Shown piece by piece: positions 47,540-59,011 of a stretch of 64,000 nucleotides of DNA. Positions within the stretch are counted from its first letter, which is position 1, and each line of letters begins with the position of its first letter. The DNA lies in NCBI GenBank assembly GCA_028551475.1, contig CM052358.1, positions 12,817,938 to 12,881,937 of the forward strand, written 5' to 3'. Below the pieces are notes generated by a model. The model had not been told where the DNA came from. It was given only the letters and a program-made list of their open reading frames with translations, and made no database searches. Origin of the DNA: Casuarina equisetifolia. Taxonomy: Eukaryota > Streptophyta > Magnoliopsida > Fagales > Casuarinaceae. A program made the translations under genes and the position numbers.

Positions 47540-49450
47540 TCCCTTTTATACCTTTTTTTGTCTGAATAATTCGTATGAGGTAGTTTTTGATGAAATTGAT
47601 TCTCAAGTGACCATAAATGGTAAAGTAGACAAATTAGATAAGAATCATATCCAAGATGAGATCCCCATTGTGAATTGCTCAAAATATGTAGCATTTACTC
47701 GTAACATTGAAACATCTTGGAAATTAGAAAGAATGGGAACAATAAATCTAATTGCTAAATTAGATTACTTACCCCTCATTGAAGAAGGGAAGAGAATTGT
47801 TGTCAAACCCCATCCAAAAGCAATTGAGTTAGGTAAAAGTCATTTTGCTTATTGTCTTATTGGTTATTTTCTAAATACTAGCACCTCATATTATATAGTG
47901 AAAGGAATTGTTGAAAAGTTATGGGGTAAGTTTAATTTACTAGATGTTACTACTACTGAGGATGACTTATTTTTCTTTCGATTTTCTAATATACAAAAGT
48001 TGGAAGAAGTAATGGAAATTGAAGTATGGGACATAGCTAGTAAGCCTTTATTTCTTCAAAAATGACACTAGTGTATCATGTTAGAGAAGGCCAAAATATT
48101 TATTGTTCCCATTTGGGTTTTTTGTTTAATGTTCCTCATGCTCTATGGAATAAGATTAGAATGAGTCATGTTAGTAGTGTGCTGGGTAAACCTCTATATA
48201 TGAATAAAGCTACTGAGCAAAAGCTCTGGTTGTCATATGTTAAAGTCTGTATTTTAATGGATATTAATAGTGAATTCCCTTAAAAATTTGATGTTGACAT
48301 AAGTAATAATGAGGTATATGAAGTTACAATAGAATATGGTTGGATTCCTCCTAAATGTCATAAATGTAATTGCTTTGGTTATAAGGATTGTACTATTTAG
48401 GAAAGATATATGGATTCCTAAGAAAAATGTTGCCCCTTCCCAAGTTCCAATTACTTAAGTCAATCAAAAAGAAAAGGGTCAAGTCCCATTTATAGTTGTA
48501 ATGACTCATGTTGATTCTCTTGCATTTAAGAAAAATGATGTTGCTCAAGCTATTAAGACAAGTACTATTAAGCTTAATGTTACTTCTCTAGAAAATAAAC
48601 TTGATACAAAAGTAAAATTTGTTCCTATTACTAGTAAAGGAGAAATCTTACAAAAAAGAAAGACCATGATCATGTAACCATCTTAAAAAATAGGTTTGCT
48701 CAGCTTGCTTGTGATGTTTAACCCACCTATAACTTTGATATAGTGGAAAAAGGGGGGGGAAACCTCTAGATCAATTAATATCTTAGCTTGGAACATGAGA
48801 GGCCTCAATGAATACCCCAAATAAAGAGAAGTAGTTAAATTTGTATTATTTCAATATCCACATGTTATCATTTTAATAGAACATAGAGTAAAGGAAGAAA
48901 ATGCAAATTTTGTCATCAATAGTATGTTTACTAGTTGGAATTACTCTCATAATTACTTGCACTTCCTAATTGGAAGAATCTAGATTTTATGGAAATCGTT
49001 TAAGTTACAACTTACAATTCAAAGCACTTCATCCTAAGTTATTCATTGTTGCATTGATAAGTCAAGTTCTTCATCTTTCTTTTTGTCTACCATTTATGCA
49101 AGCAACTTGAAATTTAAATGTAAGGAGTTATGTGCAATTATTGAGCTTTTCTCATCCCAAAATGTTGGAAATGTTTCCTAACTACTAATGGGTGATTTTA
49201 ATGAAATTCGGCATGTAAATGAACGCATTGTCCAAATGTTAGATGAATAAAAGGCATGGAGATTTCAATGATATGATCAAGAAATTATGACTAGTGGAAC
49301 CCTCATTTATTGGTTCTTTCTTTACTTGGTCTAACAAAAGCTCAGCACAGAATCTTAAAGTTAGCAAGATTGACAGAGCATTAACAAATACATAATGGAT
49401 TCTCATATTTGACACGTCTTCTATTGAGTTCTTGCCTCCATTGGTATCCA
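47540..49450 (+). mobile_element. LINE 5' part (ORF1 plus endonuclease), 3'-truncated
   Basis: ORF1 pieces at 47607-48065 (KSHFAYCLIGYFLN) and 48062-48283 (VPHALWNKIRMSHVSSVLG), a knuckle region near 48355, then an ORF2 start near 48777 (NILAWNMRGLNEYPK) with GDFNEIRH near 49192. The sequence stops inside the endonuclease and changes to copia gag near 49450. LINEs usually lose the 5' end, so the 3' loss needs another cause, such as deletion or recombination. Confidence 0.75.
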
Positions 49451-50045
49451 AGCATTGATTATTTTATGCTCATTACCGAAGTCATATAAACACTCAGTTA
49501 CTACACTTCTATATGGAAGAGAAACCATAACCATGGAGGATGTAAAATCTTCCTTGAATTCCACTAAATTAAGGAAGAAAGTGTCCGAAGAGCATGGAGA
49601 GAAACTTGAACTAAACTGACTATAAAGGGAAGGAAATGTAATAGAAATCACAATGGTAGTTGAAGGAAGACAAGATCAAAGTCAAGAAATAGAAAGATTA
49701 AATGCTATCATTGTCACAAAGAGGGGCATATAAGAAAGAGATGCAAAAGGAGTTGTTGAAAGTGATAGAACCATAGCTATTGCAAAAGAAGCTTCCGATG
49801 TGGTAAGTGTTTTAAGTGTCATAAGTGTTAATGAAAATCACTCCAAAGAAGCTTAGTTACTAGGTTCAGCATGTTCGTATCATATTACCCCCAAAAGGAA
49901 CTTGTTTTCTGCCTAGAAACTGTGACTAGTACAAAGGTATTAGTGGGGAACAATGTTGTGTGTGAAGTTTTTGGTATTGACTCAACTGAAATAAAAAGGT
50001 TTCATGGAATGATAAGAACAATCACCAAAGTTAGAAGTACTTAAA
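49451..50045 (+). mobile_element. Copia gag-protease fragment
   Basis: Frames give LPKSYKHSVTTLLYGRETI, then a canonical zinc knuckle CYHCHKEGHIRKRC (CX2CX4HX4C intact, near 49705), and further on a stretch like the copia protease region (VLVGNNVVCEVFGI). It is a different copia lineage from the element at 14957-25396, judged by the intact knuckle and sequence. Confidence 0.75.
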
Positions 50046-50049
50046 AATT

Positions 50050-51267
50050 ATAATAGTCTTTAAAATTAATAATATATACACATGCTACAAGAAACATTTT
50101 ATCCCCCTATATACTAAATTAAAAATAAAAATTTTGAATGCAAGAAAAAAAGTATAATATACCTTGTTATTTAGATTCATAATCTTCATTTATAATTGCA
50201 AAATAGGTAGAAAACTTCAGCAAATTTATTGGGTCGAAAATTTATTATTTTTAATAAGAAATTAATTTTCGTAGACTTCATTTTTATGATCTAATGGTCA
50301 CTGTTGAATAGATTTTAGAAAAATAATGGTTCAAATAATTTTTTAAATTAAATGGGTAATGACAACTCTTAATTATTTGAGAATAAAAATACCTAAAACT
50401 ATAGCTGCAAATATGATAACCAATTACTTTTCCTTGCTACAATAGCACTAACTTCGCTTAGCATAATTTATTTTCTCTCTATCTCTTTCGTTTGGATTTA
50501 ACTTTATCAATATATGCTTCTATAGTGCCTCTAAATGATAGTCTAATTTCGATATGTAAAGAGAATTTTAGATATTATTTCTTTATGTCAAAATGAAAAG
50601 TATTTAAATTTTCAGGATTTTTTTGTTAGATATAAAATATAATTTCTTACTTGTAGTAAAACTAATAAATTAAGCTCACTTAATGTAATCAAGTTCCTCT
50701 GCCACTTTCTCTTCTTTAATATTACTCTAATATCTGTCCCACGAGAAGTAGTGGGATTTGTTTTTTATATACTTCTTGAACTTCCTTACCTTTTGTCTTC
50801 ATGTTTGTAATTTATTAAGTTATCTTCCTTTTTTTACCGACATATTTTTTGTGTATGTCATTGACCCCTGATTATTAGCTTTGCGGCGTGCAAGTATCTG
50901 CGCACGTGAACGTGGGAAGAGAGATGGATACATCTTTCTGTTAATTGATTATTCATGTGTGTATACGTGCGCATTCCCCCAGCAATTAAACCAGTTATTT
51001 ATCCATAAATTAACACCTTCACAGCAAACTCAGGGCGGGAAGTGATAAGATATGAAATATTAGAAAAAAATAATATTTATAATTTCCATTAGACCTACCT
51101 TAAGATGACAGCAGGCAATGAGATCTTAAAATACGTACAGCAACCAATCTGCGTGAATAGACAGTTCAAAGTAGGAAACTAAGAAACAATAACGCTTATA
51201 CTTTTAGCAATCTTTGGGGAAATAAAAGTTGCCAGATACTAAATATGGTAGTTGTATTTGTAGATAT
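50050..51267. other. 3' flank of the second multi-CEP gene
   Basis: From about 50250 it matches the 3' flank of the first multi-CEP gene (720-1723). No gene seen. Confidence 0.6.
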
Positions 51268-52134
51268 CTATGCCTTCGGTTCTGTATGTTTATTTTGAAG
51301 AACATGGCCAACACCGGGACTGTGTCCGGGTGCAGTTGGCCGAGTATCATCTTTGGATCGTGTAAGAGAGTCTCTAACATCTCGGCCCTTACCTTCCGTC
51401 TTTGCTTCAACAACATCTGCTTTATGTTTAGCCAAAGAGTGAAAAACACCGGGGCTGTGTCCGGGGGCGGTGGCCTGAATATCATCTTTGAATCGTGTAA
51501 GAGCGTCTCTCACATCTCGGCTCTTTCCTTCTGCCTTTGCTTCAACAACATCTGCTTTATGATTAGCTAAAGAGTGACCAACACCAGGGCTGTGTCCGGG
51601 TGCTGTGGGCTGTACATCGTCCGTTGATCCCGTAAGAGAATGTCGAACATCCGGGCTTTTAATTATTGCCTTTGTTTGAGCTCCTACTTCAGGAGGAGGA
51701 AAGTAGTGGCCAACACGGGGGCTGTGACCGGGTGCTGTGGGCGGGTAATTATGTATATATCTTGGGAAAGAATGGTTGTTGCCTGGGGCTGTAGGGCGGA
51801 AATCGTCTTTGAATGCAACATCTGAAAGACGGAAGCTATAGCTGTTATCTGGTATCACGGGCGGAAAGATTTCCTTCTTTCTCACCACGTATTTATCAAC
51901 ACTCTGAGCGCGACTTCTGCGTGGGTGGGGCTCGTCGTCGAGCGTTGCCTGTTCGTCAGAAGAGGTGATAGATTCTTCGCTTCGTTTACTCGTTTCTCCC
52001 CTATATTCGCCCTTAATGGCATGGTATTTTTGCTCTGTTGACTTCAGTTGTCTTCCTTCGTTCACGAAAACTTCATGGCATGCAACCAGTGCAAGAAGAA
52101 TAGCACATTTATAGACTGCTTGGAAATTTTCCAT
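51268..52134 (-). CDS. CEP: Multi-domain CEP peptide-hormone precursor (four good and one broken domain)
   Basis: 288-residue secreted precursor, close relative of 1724-2533. The ATG at 52134 is chosen because it gives the same MENFQAVYK start; the frame upstream runs on only to a TTG. The signal peptide lies at about residues 8-25. CEP domains are NYPPTAPGHSPRVGH (129-143), DVQPTAPGHSPGVGH (173-187), DIQATAPGHSPGVFH (218-232) and DTRPTAPGHSPGVGH (263-277). The region matching the first domain of the sister gene reads DFRPTAPGNNHSFPR (111-125) and has lost SPGVG by an in-frame deletion that also removed most of the next linker. A degenerate unit IFPPVIPDNSYSFRL sits at 89-103. The last two linkers are nearly the same (HKADVVEAK, RDVRD), a sign of recent module duplication. 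It is intronless and has a TATA box at 52279. Confidence 0.93.
   Translation of the reverse strand: MENFQAVYKCAILLALVACHEVFVNEGRQLKSTEQKYHAIKGEYRGETSKRSEESITSSDEQATLDDEPHPRRSRAQSVDKYVVRKKEIFPPVIPDNSYSFRLSDVAFKDDFRPTAPGNNHSFPRYIHNYPPTAPGHSPRVGHYFPPPEVGAQTKAIIKSPDVRHSLTGSTDDVQPTAPGHSPGVGHSLANHKADVVEAKAEGKSRDVRDALTRFKDDIQATAPGHSPGVFHSLAKHKADVVEAKTEGKGRDVRDSLTRSKDDTRPTAPGHSPGVGHVLQNKHTEPKA
51304..51750 (-). repeat. CEP modules with 132/135/135 bp period
   Basis: Domains lie at 51706-51750, 51574-51618, 51439-51483 and 51304-51348. The motif tgtgtccggg recurs at 51321, 51456 and 51591, exactly 135 bp apart. The 135-bp module is 45 codons. Confidence 0.92.
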
Positions 52135-52278
52135 TAGTTCAGGAAGTAACTGAATAGTTTTCTTGGATGAGAAAATAATAGATCTCTGAGGGAACTTGGG
52201 TTGCGAGAGGGAGTTGAGGAGGTGAATAACACGAGGAAGAAGCAAACCCGACTATCCCAAGCTCTTTGATTCCGTTGG

Positions 52279-52286
52279 TATTTATA
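52279..52286 (-). promoter_or_regulatory. TATA box of the second multi-CEP gene
   Basis: TATAAATA on the gene strand, 145 bp before the ATG, as in the sister gene. Confidence 0.7.
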
Positions 52287-52439
52287 AGCTTGAGGATCTA
52301 CCCTGTCTGAATCTTAACCCTTAATTATTAAATAAACTCCACGGACTTCATTATGCAATTTGGATGGTTTGCAAGTCAATAGACTTTTTTAAGTGCACTC
52401 TGAGGGACGATTTTAATCCATTAAATAAATGGGCCGCAA

Positions 52440-54594
52440 TCTTTAGTTGATTCTTCTTTAACAAGTAGGACTCCAGAATTAAGATTCGAAATCTCAGTTA
52501 GTCGGGCCTACGCGGCCACCGAAATGAAACGCACCAAGGGCTAGGAATTGGACCCCTAAACAACACGTAGAGTATTATTATAGGCGGATGGCTAGCATAT
52601 TAGCTATAACTCTTTTGTTCAAACAAAACCGCCGAATCACATCTGTGCGTCATTACGCAAAAAGAGAGGGGGGAAAGGGGAAAAAGTGGTGGTGCTGTCT
52701 GGTTCTGTAGTTTGAAATTATATGTTTATGGTATATATTTCCAAGTGGGTAAAATGATTGCTGGCCGCTAAAGAAAATCTTTCTTTCAGCGCATATTAGT
52801 AGTTCACTGTTCCTACCACTTCTTTCAAACACCTACTGATGGTGCACTAATATTTGTGGCATTTGGCATGACATAATTCTGATTTCCAATGCTAAGAACC
52901 ATCCAACTTTTGTTGATTTTTAGGCCCAGCGGAATTGTAGTTGGTTTCAATATGTTGTTTTCATGTTCAGTTTTCTTATCTTCATGAATCCACTATATGG
53001 TGCTGTGAATCTGAAAATACGTATTTTAGACGCACGCACAGAAGTAAGGCATTGACATTGGGCATATGATGTTTAGCCGTCACTCATACGGGGACGTTAC
53101 AGCGCATCCTTTCTTCTATCGATGCAGATTAATTTTCCTTGCTTTTCATCTAGCAGTTCTACTTGTATCCTTTTTAGGATAGTAGGGGCGATCCTTGTGT
53201 GTGAGTGTGTGTATTTTTTTTTTTTTTTTGTTTCCTCCCCTTTGGGTGGGTAGTAGGACCGATTTGTGTTATCATTCCCTTTTTTTTTTTCTTTTCTTAT
53301 TTTTCAAGTGAGTCTCAGTATCCTTTGAGGGAATGTTTTACAATATTTATAATCTTTTGTAAAATATTCTATATATGAGTTAATTTATATAAGCTAGTTT
53401 TACAAAAAATAGATATTCTAATATAGTATCATAGCTCATGATTTAGATAGATAAATTCTATCTAAGGTGTATCTAAGGTGAATCCAAACTAAAAGGTAAA
53501 TGATAATCATCAACAACTTTAGCTAAGGCAAATCCAAACTAATAGCTGAATGGCATGGCCATTGGTAGATGAACCTAAAATCCTAAATTCAAATTATCTT
53601 ATTCCTTTGCCTTCCAGAAAAAAAAAAAAGTTCTAACCAAGGCATTTACTAGACAACTCATTTATATAAGTAACACAAAAAGCTCTATACAATAGATCCA
53701 ATTATTATTTCAAATCCTAATTTGCTGTAGGAGACCTTCTTGCATGGTCTAAATGACTTAGGATTAGGGAGAACACTTGATCTAAGTGAGAGATCCTCCT
53801 TTTCTTTTCCATAAAAGAAAGATAGGAATGAAAACAAGAATATAAAGGACTTAATTATCTTCTCCCATGATATCACTTACAAAAGCTACATTTTTTACTT
53901 AATGTGATTATGAAAAAGGTTATTAAAATATTTGCAACCTAAGCTGGAATCTTTTAAATATGAGATAATTGGCTCATTCTTTATAGATTTGTTTTAAGAA
54001 AGTTAAAAAAAATAAACTTTCTTGTACGGCATTAGAGCACATGATTCAGATAAATAAGACCTATTATAGCCCATGATTAGGTTCCCCCTATGATATCACT
54101 CATAAACTATGCAACCTATTGGGTAGGGGAAATGTTACAATGTCTCTATTTTTTTTGCAATTTAATAGATAATTCTCCATATAAAACCAAACTGTTCTGT
54201 TCTTTATAAGGTAGTTTAAAGGAGAAATTACAATTTTTAACGTAATATTAAAGTCATGGTTTTAGTGAATAAGATTCTACTATAAATCATGGTTCAAATG
54301 TGGAGTATCTCCATAACATTGCTTACAACGTCCACAACATCACTTCATTGTGGTTAAAAGAGTGATGTGTTAGAATGTTACATTGGTAAACAGACTTGGT
54401 ACCACATCAAATTTGACCAAGTCAAATTTAATTCCGCAGCAGTGGTAATTGAGTTTTGCAAAGATTTTTGCTAGTCTCCTAGAGATTTTCGCCAACAATT
54501 TGTAATAAATATATATTGCAATTGTATTTAAATATAAGGCATACGTTCGTTAATAAATAGAGGAAAAAATCAATATACACAAATATTGCTTACA
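52440..54594. other. Upstream and intergenic sequence of unit 3
   Basis: No gene. Alignable to 2840-4720 and in part to unit 2. Contains T-runs near 53214-53230 and 53279-53290 and a short GT run just before the first. Confidence 0.6.
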
Positions 54595-54868
54595 ATTTGT
54601 TATATAATCATCTATATCAAAATAAATTACAATCTCCTTACAAACCGACTTTAAGAAAGAAAAAAAATGACTGTAACATCCTACCTTTGGTGCTTTTGGT
54701 TACATGTTACAGTCTTATGCGGCCCTGCAACAAGTTTAAGCATATCAAGGTCTAACTTGAGATGATATTTGAATGAAATATATTGAGAACTTAGGACTTT
54801 TGACAAAGTGATTAAAATAAATAATAAGTGGTATCAAAGCCAATTCTAAGTCTTAAGTTCAAACCACA

Positions 54869-54904
<36 letters not shown>

Positions 54905-56880
54905 CTATACAAAAGCCTACCTTGGAAATTGATATCTAAGTTAGGTGCAATTGCTTAGAGCATGAGCCATAGAGCAGGCTAGCTAGGGATTCGGACACAA
55001 AGCATATTTGTTTTTATGGGCTTATGGGGCCTATAGCAAACTTGGACTTATAACTGTCCAAGTTGATCATAATATTCAAATAAAATATGTTAATACAAAA
55101 AAGCAAACGATGGAACGATCACTAACGGCAATTCTGGTATAGCCTATGGATGGTTGATGTGAAAGCCAAATTCTATAGTAGTCTGCCTTTTGTTTCTAGG
55201 CCACGCCCTTACTTTTAAGTTTGTACCGTCACCAATGAGAATGTCCCAGTCAAACGAGTTAAGATTCTTTCAAGAAACAAGATTCCATTGCTCGAGGACT
55301 CTCACCCAACGAAAACAAAAACCATGTGAACCATATTTGAGTGGGCCAACTTTTCGAGTATGTGGCCTATTAAGAAATAAATATTGTGACGAAATCTTTG
55401 TTGCTGTACATCAAAATTTTAGGTGCAAGTTAAATTCATTTTTTTTATGCCATTATTTCTGCCCACTATGGATCCCTAGGTCCATATAGGTTCGGATCAT
55501 GATAGCCATTGATTCTAGCTGAATCTAGAATCCGTTGATTTATTTGAAATAGAATTACCATTATAGTAAAAAAACATCTTGACTCATGATATTTCCGCTC
55601 CCGTAGCTTTGGACTGACGGATGAAATCAAGAACTCAGTCCCGCACTTTGACATTATAGATGCATCAACTGCTACATGTCGATGGAGTCTTTGCCTCTTT
55701 GCTGTGTTCAGCAGCCATGCATTCATCAGAGAACAGCATATAGTGGTTAAGTCAATAACAAATGTCCAGTCAAACGCACCACAGCAGACAATCCGGTTGG
55801 AGACCCGACCACTTCCCATTGCCTCAAAGCAAATGATGACACTCCTATGTGCCATGTCTCCAATCCTACCTCCACTGAAAATGAAGAAAATACAAAGAAT
55901 TTTGCAATCCGACTGCGTGGTTGGCTCCTCAGACTGGGGAAGCACCGAACTCGGGGTTGATCTCCACAACGAAAGTGACAGTTTATTGTACCGCGAACAA
56001 AGAGAATTGGACCTAACTGTTGTGCTAGGCTGTAGTGCACTAGCAACGTTTGAAGATACTTAGTGGTTGGTGTATAAAATGCCACAAGAGGGGTCAACAT
56101 TCAGTGTATTAGAATGACTCTAGCGGAGAGAGTATCTGTGGTATCTTTCGTTTCCAGACAGTTCAGATCTTCTGTAGTCTTTCAATACGCCAAGATTGGT
56201 TTCACCTGGACTCCTTTGTCTAGGTCTATCATAATAGCGGGAGTTAGCCAAAGATAATACGTGTTCTTTTCATAGTTCTGTAAAACTTGGATCTCTTTCA
56301 TAATCAGATTTTCAACCGTAAATCTTATGATGACATGGCCTGGAAAGGGATAACATCTTTCACTGCATCATTTATTTTTTATTTTTTCCATTCAGAGAAC
56401 ATACACATTTCACGCAAGGGATGAGGTAATAAAATTAGAACTCAGATGCCTGTATTACAAGACCTGGGTTGTTGTTGACTCTTGGAACAGTTTTGCGTTA
56501 GTGAGTTCTAGATACTACGTCACATGCGTGGAGTTGAAGAGATTTAGATGAACACGCAATACTTAATTCGCATTATACTATGGAGTTGTTATTCCAAGGC
56601 GTGACGGAATGCATGCTAAGATTGTTCTCTTTTTAACTTTTTGTTCTTTTGCCTGTTAGCTGAAAGAATATTCGCAGAGAGGAAGAGTTCGATTCAAACT
56701 TTGCTATCTGGTACAGCACTTGGCACTCAGTCGAATGACGCAGCTTTGTAATCTACTAGTGTCATCTCGAATTTAAATACTCACAACAACTATTTTTCCA
56801 ACATCATCATTGCCTACTTTGACTTAGAAGGTGGTATAATAGTTGTAAACTTCAGCAATTAGGAAAATTAGCTCATAAAT
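54595..56880. repeat. Block X, copy 3
   Basis: Third copy. Minus-strand frame 55466-55969 (no ATG at its left end; CFEAMGSGR, WLLNT, SARINGYHD) and plus-strand frame 55704-56063 overlap. The first part of the block (near 54720-55090) is shorter than in the other copies and contains an AAT run. Gene content unknown. Confidence 0.55.
54869..54904. repeat. AAT trinucleotide microsatellite
   Basis: About 12 AAT units, present only in this copy of block X. Confidence 0.9.
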
Positions 56881-57478
56881 TTATTTTAAGGTTTTAGAAT
56901 TTAGCTATTTGTTTTCTTAAAAAAAAATTTCAAGACAAAAATATTGTTTGTTGACTATTTGAAGAGGCATAGTCACTTGGTTAGTTATCTCAGTAGTGAA
57001 CTAACAAAGAATCTAATTATAAAGTCTAGGATTCAATACCTCGTATGTATAAATTAGATGTGTGTATTGTAATATTAACAAAGAAGAAGAAGAAGAAGAA
57101 GAAAAGGCTTCAAATTATATATATGCACACAAACACATAAATATATATACACATATTGTAAAAAAAATTTCCCTTGAGAAAAATTTTCATTCAACCCAAA
57201 CATTGAAGAACTAATAAAAAAAATTCTAAGCATATTTATTTTGAAATAAATAGTTCTTAATAAGATGTAGTTTGCAAGTAATTTTCGAAATTGCACTTCT
57301 TCATTTGGAGAAGTAAGGAAAAGATAAGAGCTTTATATAACATAAACAAAGTCGACAAAGAGAAGATCAGGCTATGAATCAAGTTACCATCAATGTCATT
57401 TTATGGAGCTTGCAGGAGAACACAACAAAGCCAGCCAGATGATGTCCATCATTCCTTATCATACAGTTTAATGCTTTG
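56881..57478. other. Unit 3 intergenic sequence
   Basis: Includes a GAA run near 57082-57102 and a segment (caacccaaacattgaagaact) also found near 45217 in unit 2. No gene. Confidence 0.55.
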
Positions 57479-58002
57479 TCAATAATGATGAGAAAAAATT
57501 TGAACGATTGCAATGTTGATACAAAGTCGTACGTAATGTATCCAATGTTTAAGGTGGTAGTAAGTGTAACGCAAAATTAATGGTAGATAATGGCGACAAC
57601 TCTGCACATAGTCAATGGATAAGTGTGATCCGGCTAACTGTAAGGTGCTTCTTAAGCGGTGTGCTAGCTGCTTTAGGAGTGAAGGACTACACAGAAATAC
57701 AGGCATATATGGTTCTATTGGGGCTTCTCCCCCGCTAGGTCCGTCATGTGCACCAGCAACAAGTACTTTCCCTTGGGAGGAAATTTTCAGCCTAGGAGTC
57801 ATATGGATATCGGTAGAGACTGAGGTGACAGTAAGTTCTTTCCATAGGTTGAGGACTTAATTTGGTCACTGGGGTCATCACCTATGGTAATCAGGAATTC
57901 TTCCCCATTAGTTGGAGTTGCAACGATTTGGAGACTAGATAATGACAAAGAAATAATTAAATAAATAAAGAAAATAAAGAAATCAATTCCATTACATTTC
58001 AC
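57479..58002 (-). pseudogene. Unidentified ORF remnant downstream of single-CEP gene (copy 2)
   Basis: Two frames that together parallel the remnant at 45602-45830. 57799-58002 has a hydrophobic, signal-like start (FFIFFIYLIISLSLSSLQ) then ATPTNGEEFLITIGDDP; 57479-57802 has LKISSQGKVLVAGAHDGPS. They are joined by a frameshift near 57850. The first frame begins with GTG, not ATG. No family recognised. Confidence 0.35.
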
Positions 58003-58268
58003 TGAAAACCAAACAAATAGATGAACTACATATTAAACTGCCAAAGTATGCAGTGTTACAAGCCCATAGACTTTCTGACATGAACCCAAATCGAAAGCAA
58101 TAACATAGGACACGAATTCTTATGTTGACCACAAGCACTTGCTTTCATTTTCTCGTCTTTCTTTTCTTTTCTTTTTAGGAGACAACAACCCTAATTTCTT
58201 GCAACTGAGCTTTTTTCCCTTAACGATGCATGAGAACGTGCATGCCACAAACATGCAGGAAAGTAGCT

Positions 58269-58594
58269 CTAGTTTCTTAGTGAATGCCCGACCCCAGGGC
58301 TGTGACCTGGATCTGTGGGTCTGAAGACATTGACGTCGTGACCTGAAGGTAGCGGCTCGGACTTATGGTTCGCTGGTGGTGCAGGAGGAGACAATTCAGA
58401 AGTTGCTTCATTTGCCTTGCAATTACCATGTAACTCCCCGCTGTCCTTAACAGTGTCGTTTTCGTAGATGTTATCTTGAGTTTGGATTTCACTATTCTTC
58501 CCCACAAGCAAACTCCTTCCCTCTATAAATTGAATTGCTTGGACAAAAATTAAAACAATGAAAAGACAAGTGGGGATTAACCATTCTGAGCCAT
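58269..58594 (-). pseudogene. CEP: Single-domain CEP precursor with a frameshift near the start
   Basis: Sister of 46135-46458. The body is intact and ends with VFRPTDPGHSPGVGH (58284-58328) plus SLRN. The ATG at 58594 is present (MAQ), but compared with the sister gene one base is missing just after codon 3, so the ATG frame meets TAA at codon 6. The signal-peptide frame is open upstream but has no ATG in the about 80 bases before it. Unless this is a sequence error or another start is used, no secreted precursor can be made. The peptide itself differs from the sister by Asp for Ala. The TATA box and an 87-bp duplication lie upstream. Confidence 0.85.
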
Positions 58595-58783
58595 AGAGGT
58601 TGAGAAAGACCGAAAGACAGTGATAGAGAGAAGTCGGGAGGGGGAAGGTGTTGGGCGTAAATAGGCTAAAAATGAACCGCTGAGCAAGCAGGTCATCCAG
58701 CCAGAGTTTCGATCAAGCAAGCAAGCAAGTAGCTAGAGCTTAAATCAACTTAGTGTTTGCTCGCCGAAACCTTCCCTCAGAGG

Positions 58784-58949
58784 ACTTATTTATAGACCTT
58801 AGAAAATGCAAGTGTCAGACCAACCATAGAAAATACGATTAATAAAATTTCCCCCTCCCTTCCTCACAGGACTTATTTATAGACCTTAGAAAATGCAAGT
58901 GTCAGACAAACCATAGAAAATACGATTAATAAAATTTCCCCTTCCCTTC

Positions 58950-58957
<8 letters not shown>
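58784..58957 (-). repeat. 87-bp tandem duplication spanning the TATA box
   Basis: The segment starting acttatttatagacc at 58784 recurs at 58871, 87 bp on, with few differences. Each copy holds a TATAAATA, so the promoter has two TATA boxes. Confidence 0.9.
58787..58794 (-). promoter_or_regulatory. TATA box of the frameshifted single-CEP gene
   Basis: TATAAATA on the gene strand. A second copy lies 87 bp further upstream in the duplicated segment (58874-58881). Confidence 0.7.

Positions 58958-59004
<47 letters not shown>
58954..59004. repeat. Long CT/GA microsatellite
   Basis: About 25 CT units directly upstream of the duplicated promoter segment. At the matching place in unit 2 (46701-46717) the run is only about 8 units. 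Confidence 0.93.

Positions 59005-59011
<7 letters not shown>

Noticed and set aside
51300..51760. CRISPR-like array of spaced repeats
   Set aside because: The repeats are coding CEP modules in frame, and the genome is eukaryotic.
52135..52245. 37-residue N-terminal extension of the second multi-CEP gene
   Set aside because: It begins with TTG and has no match in the sister gene. It is the 5' leader read through.
56950..57040. tRNA-like A and B boxes (ttggttagttatct ... aggattcaatacc)
   Set aside because: Resembles a tRNA-derived SINE head, but stems do not pair well and no second copy was seen to set the ends.
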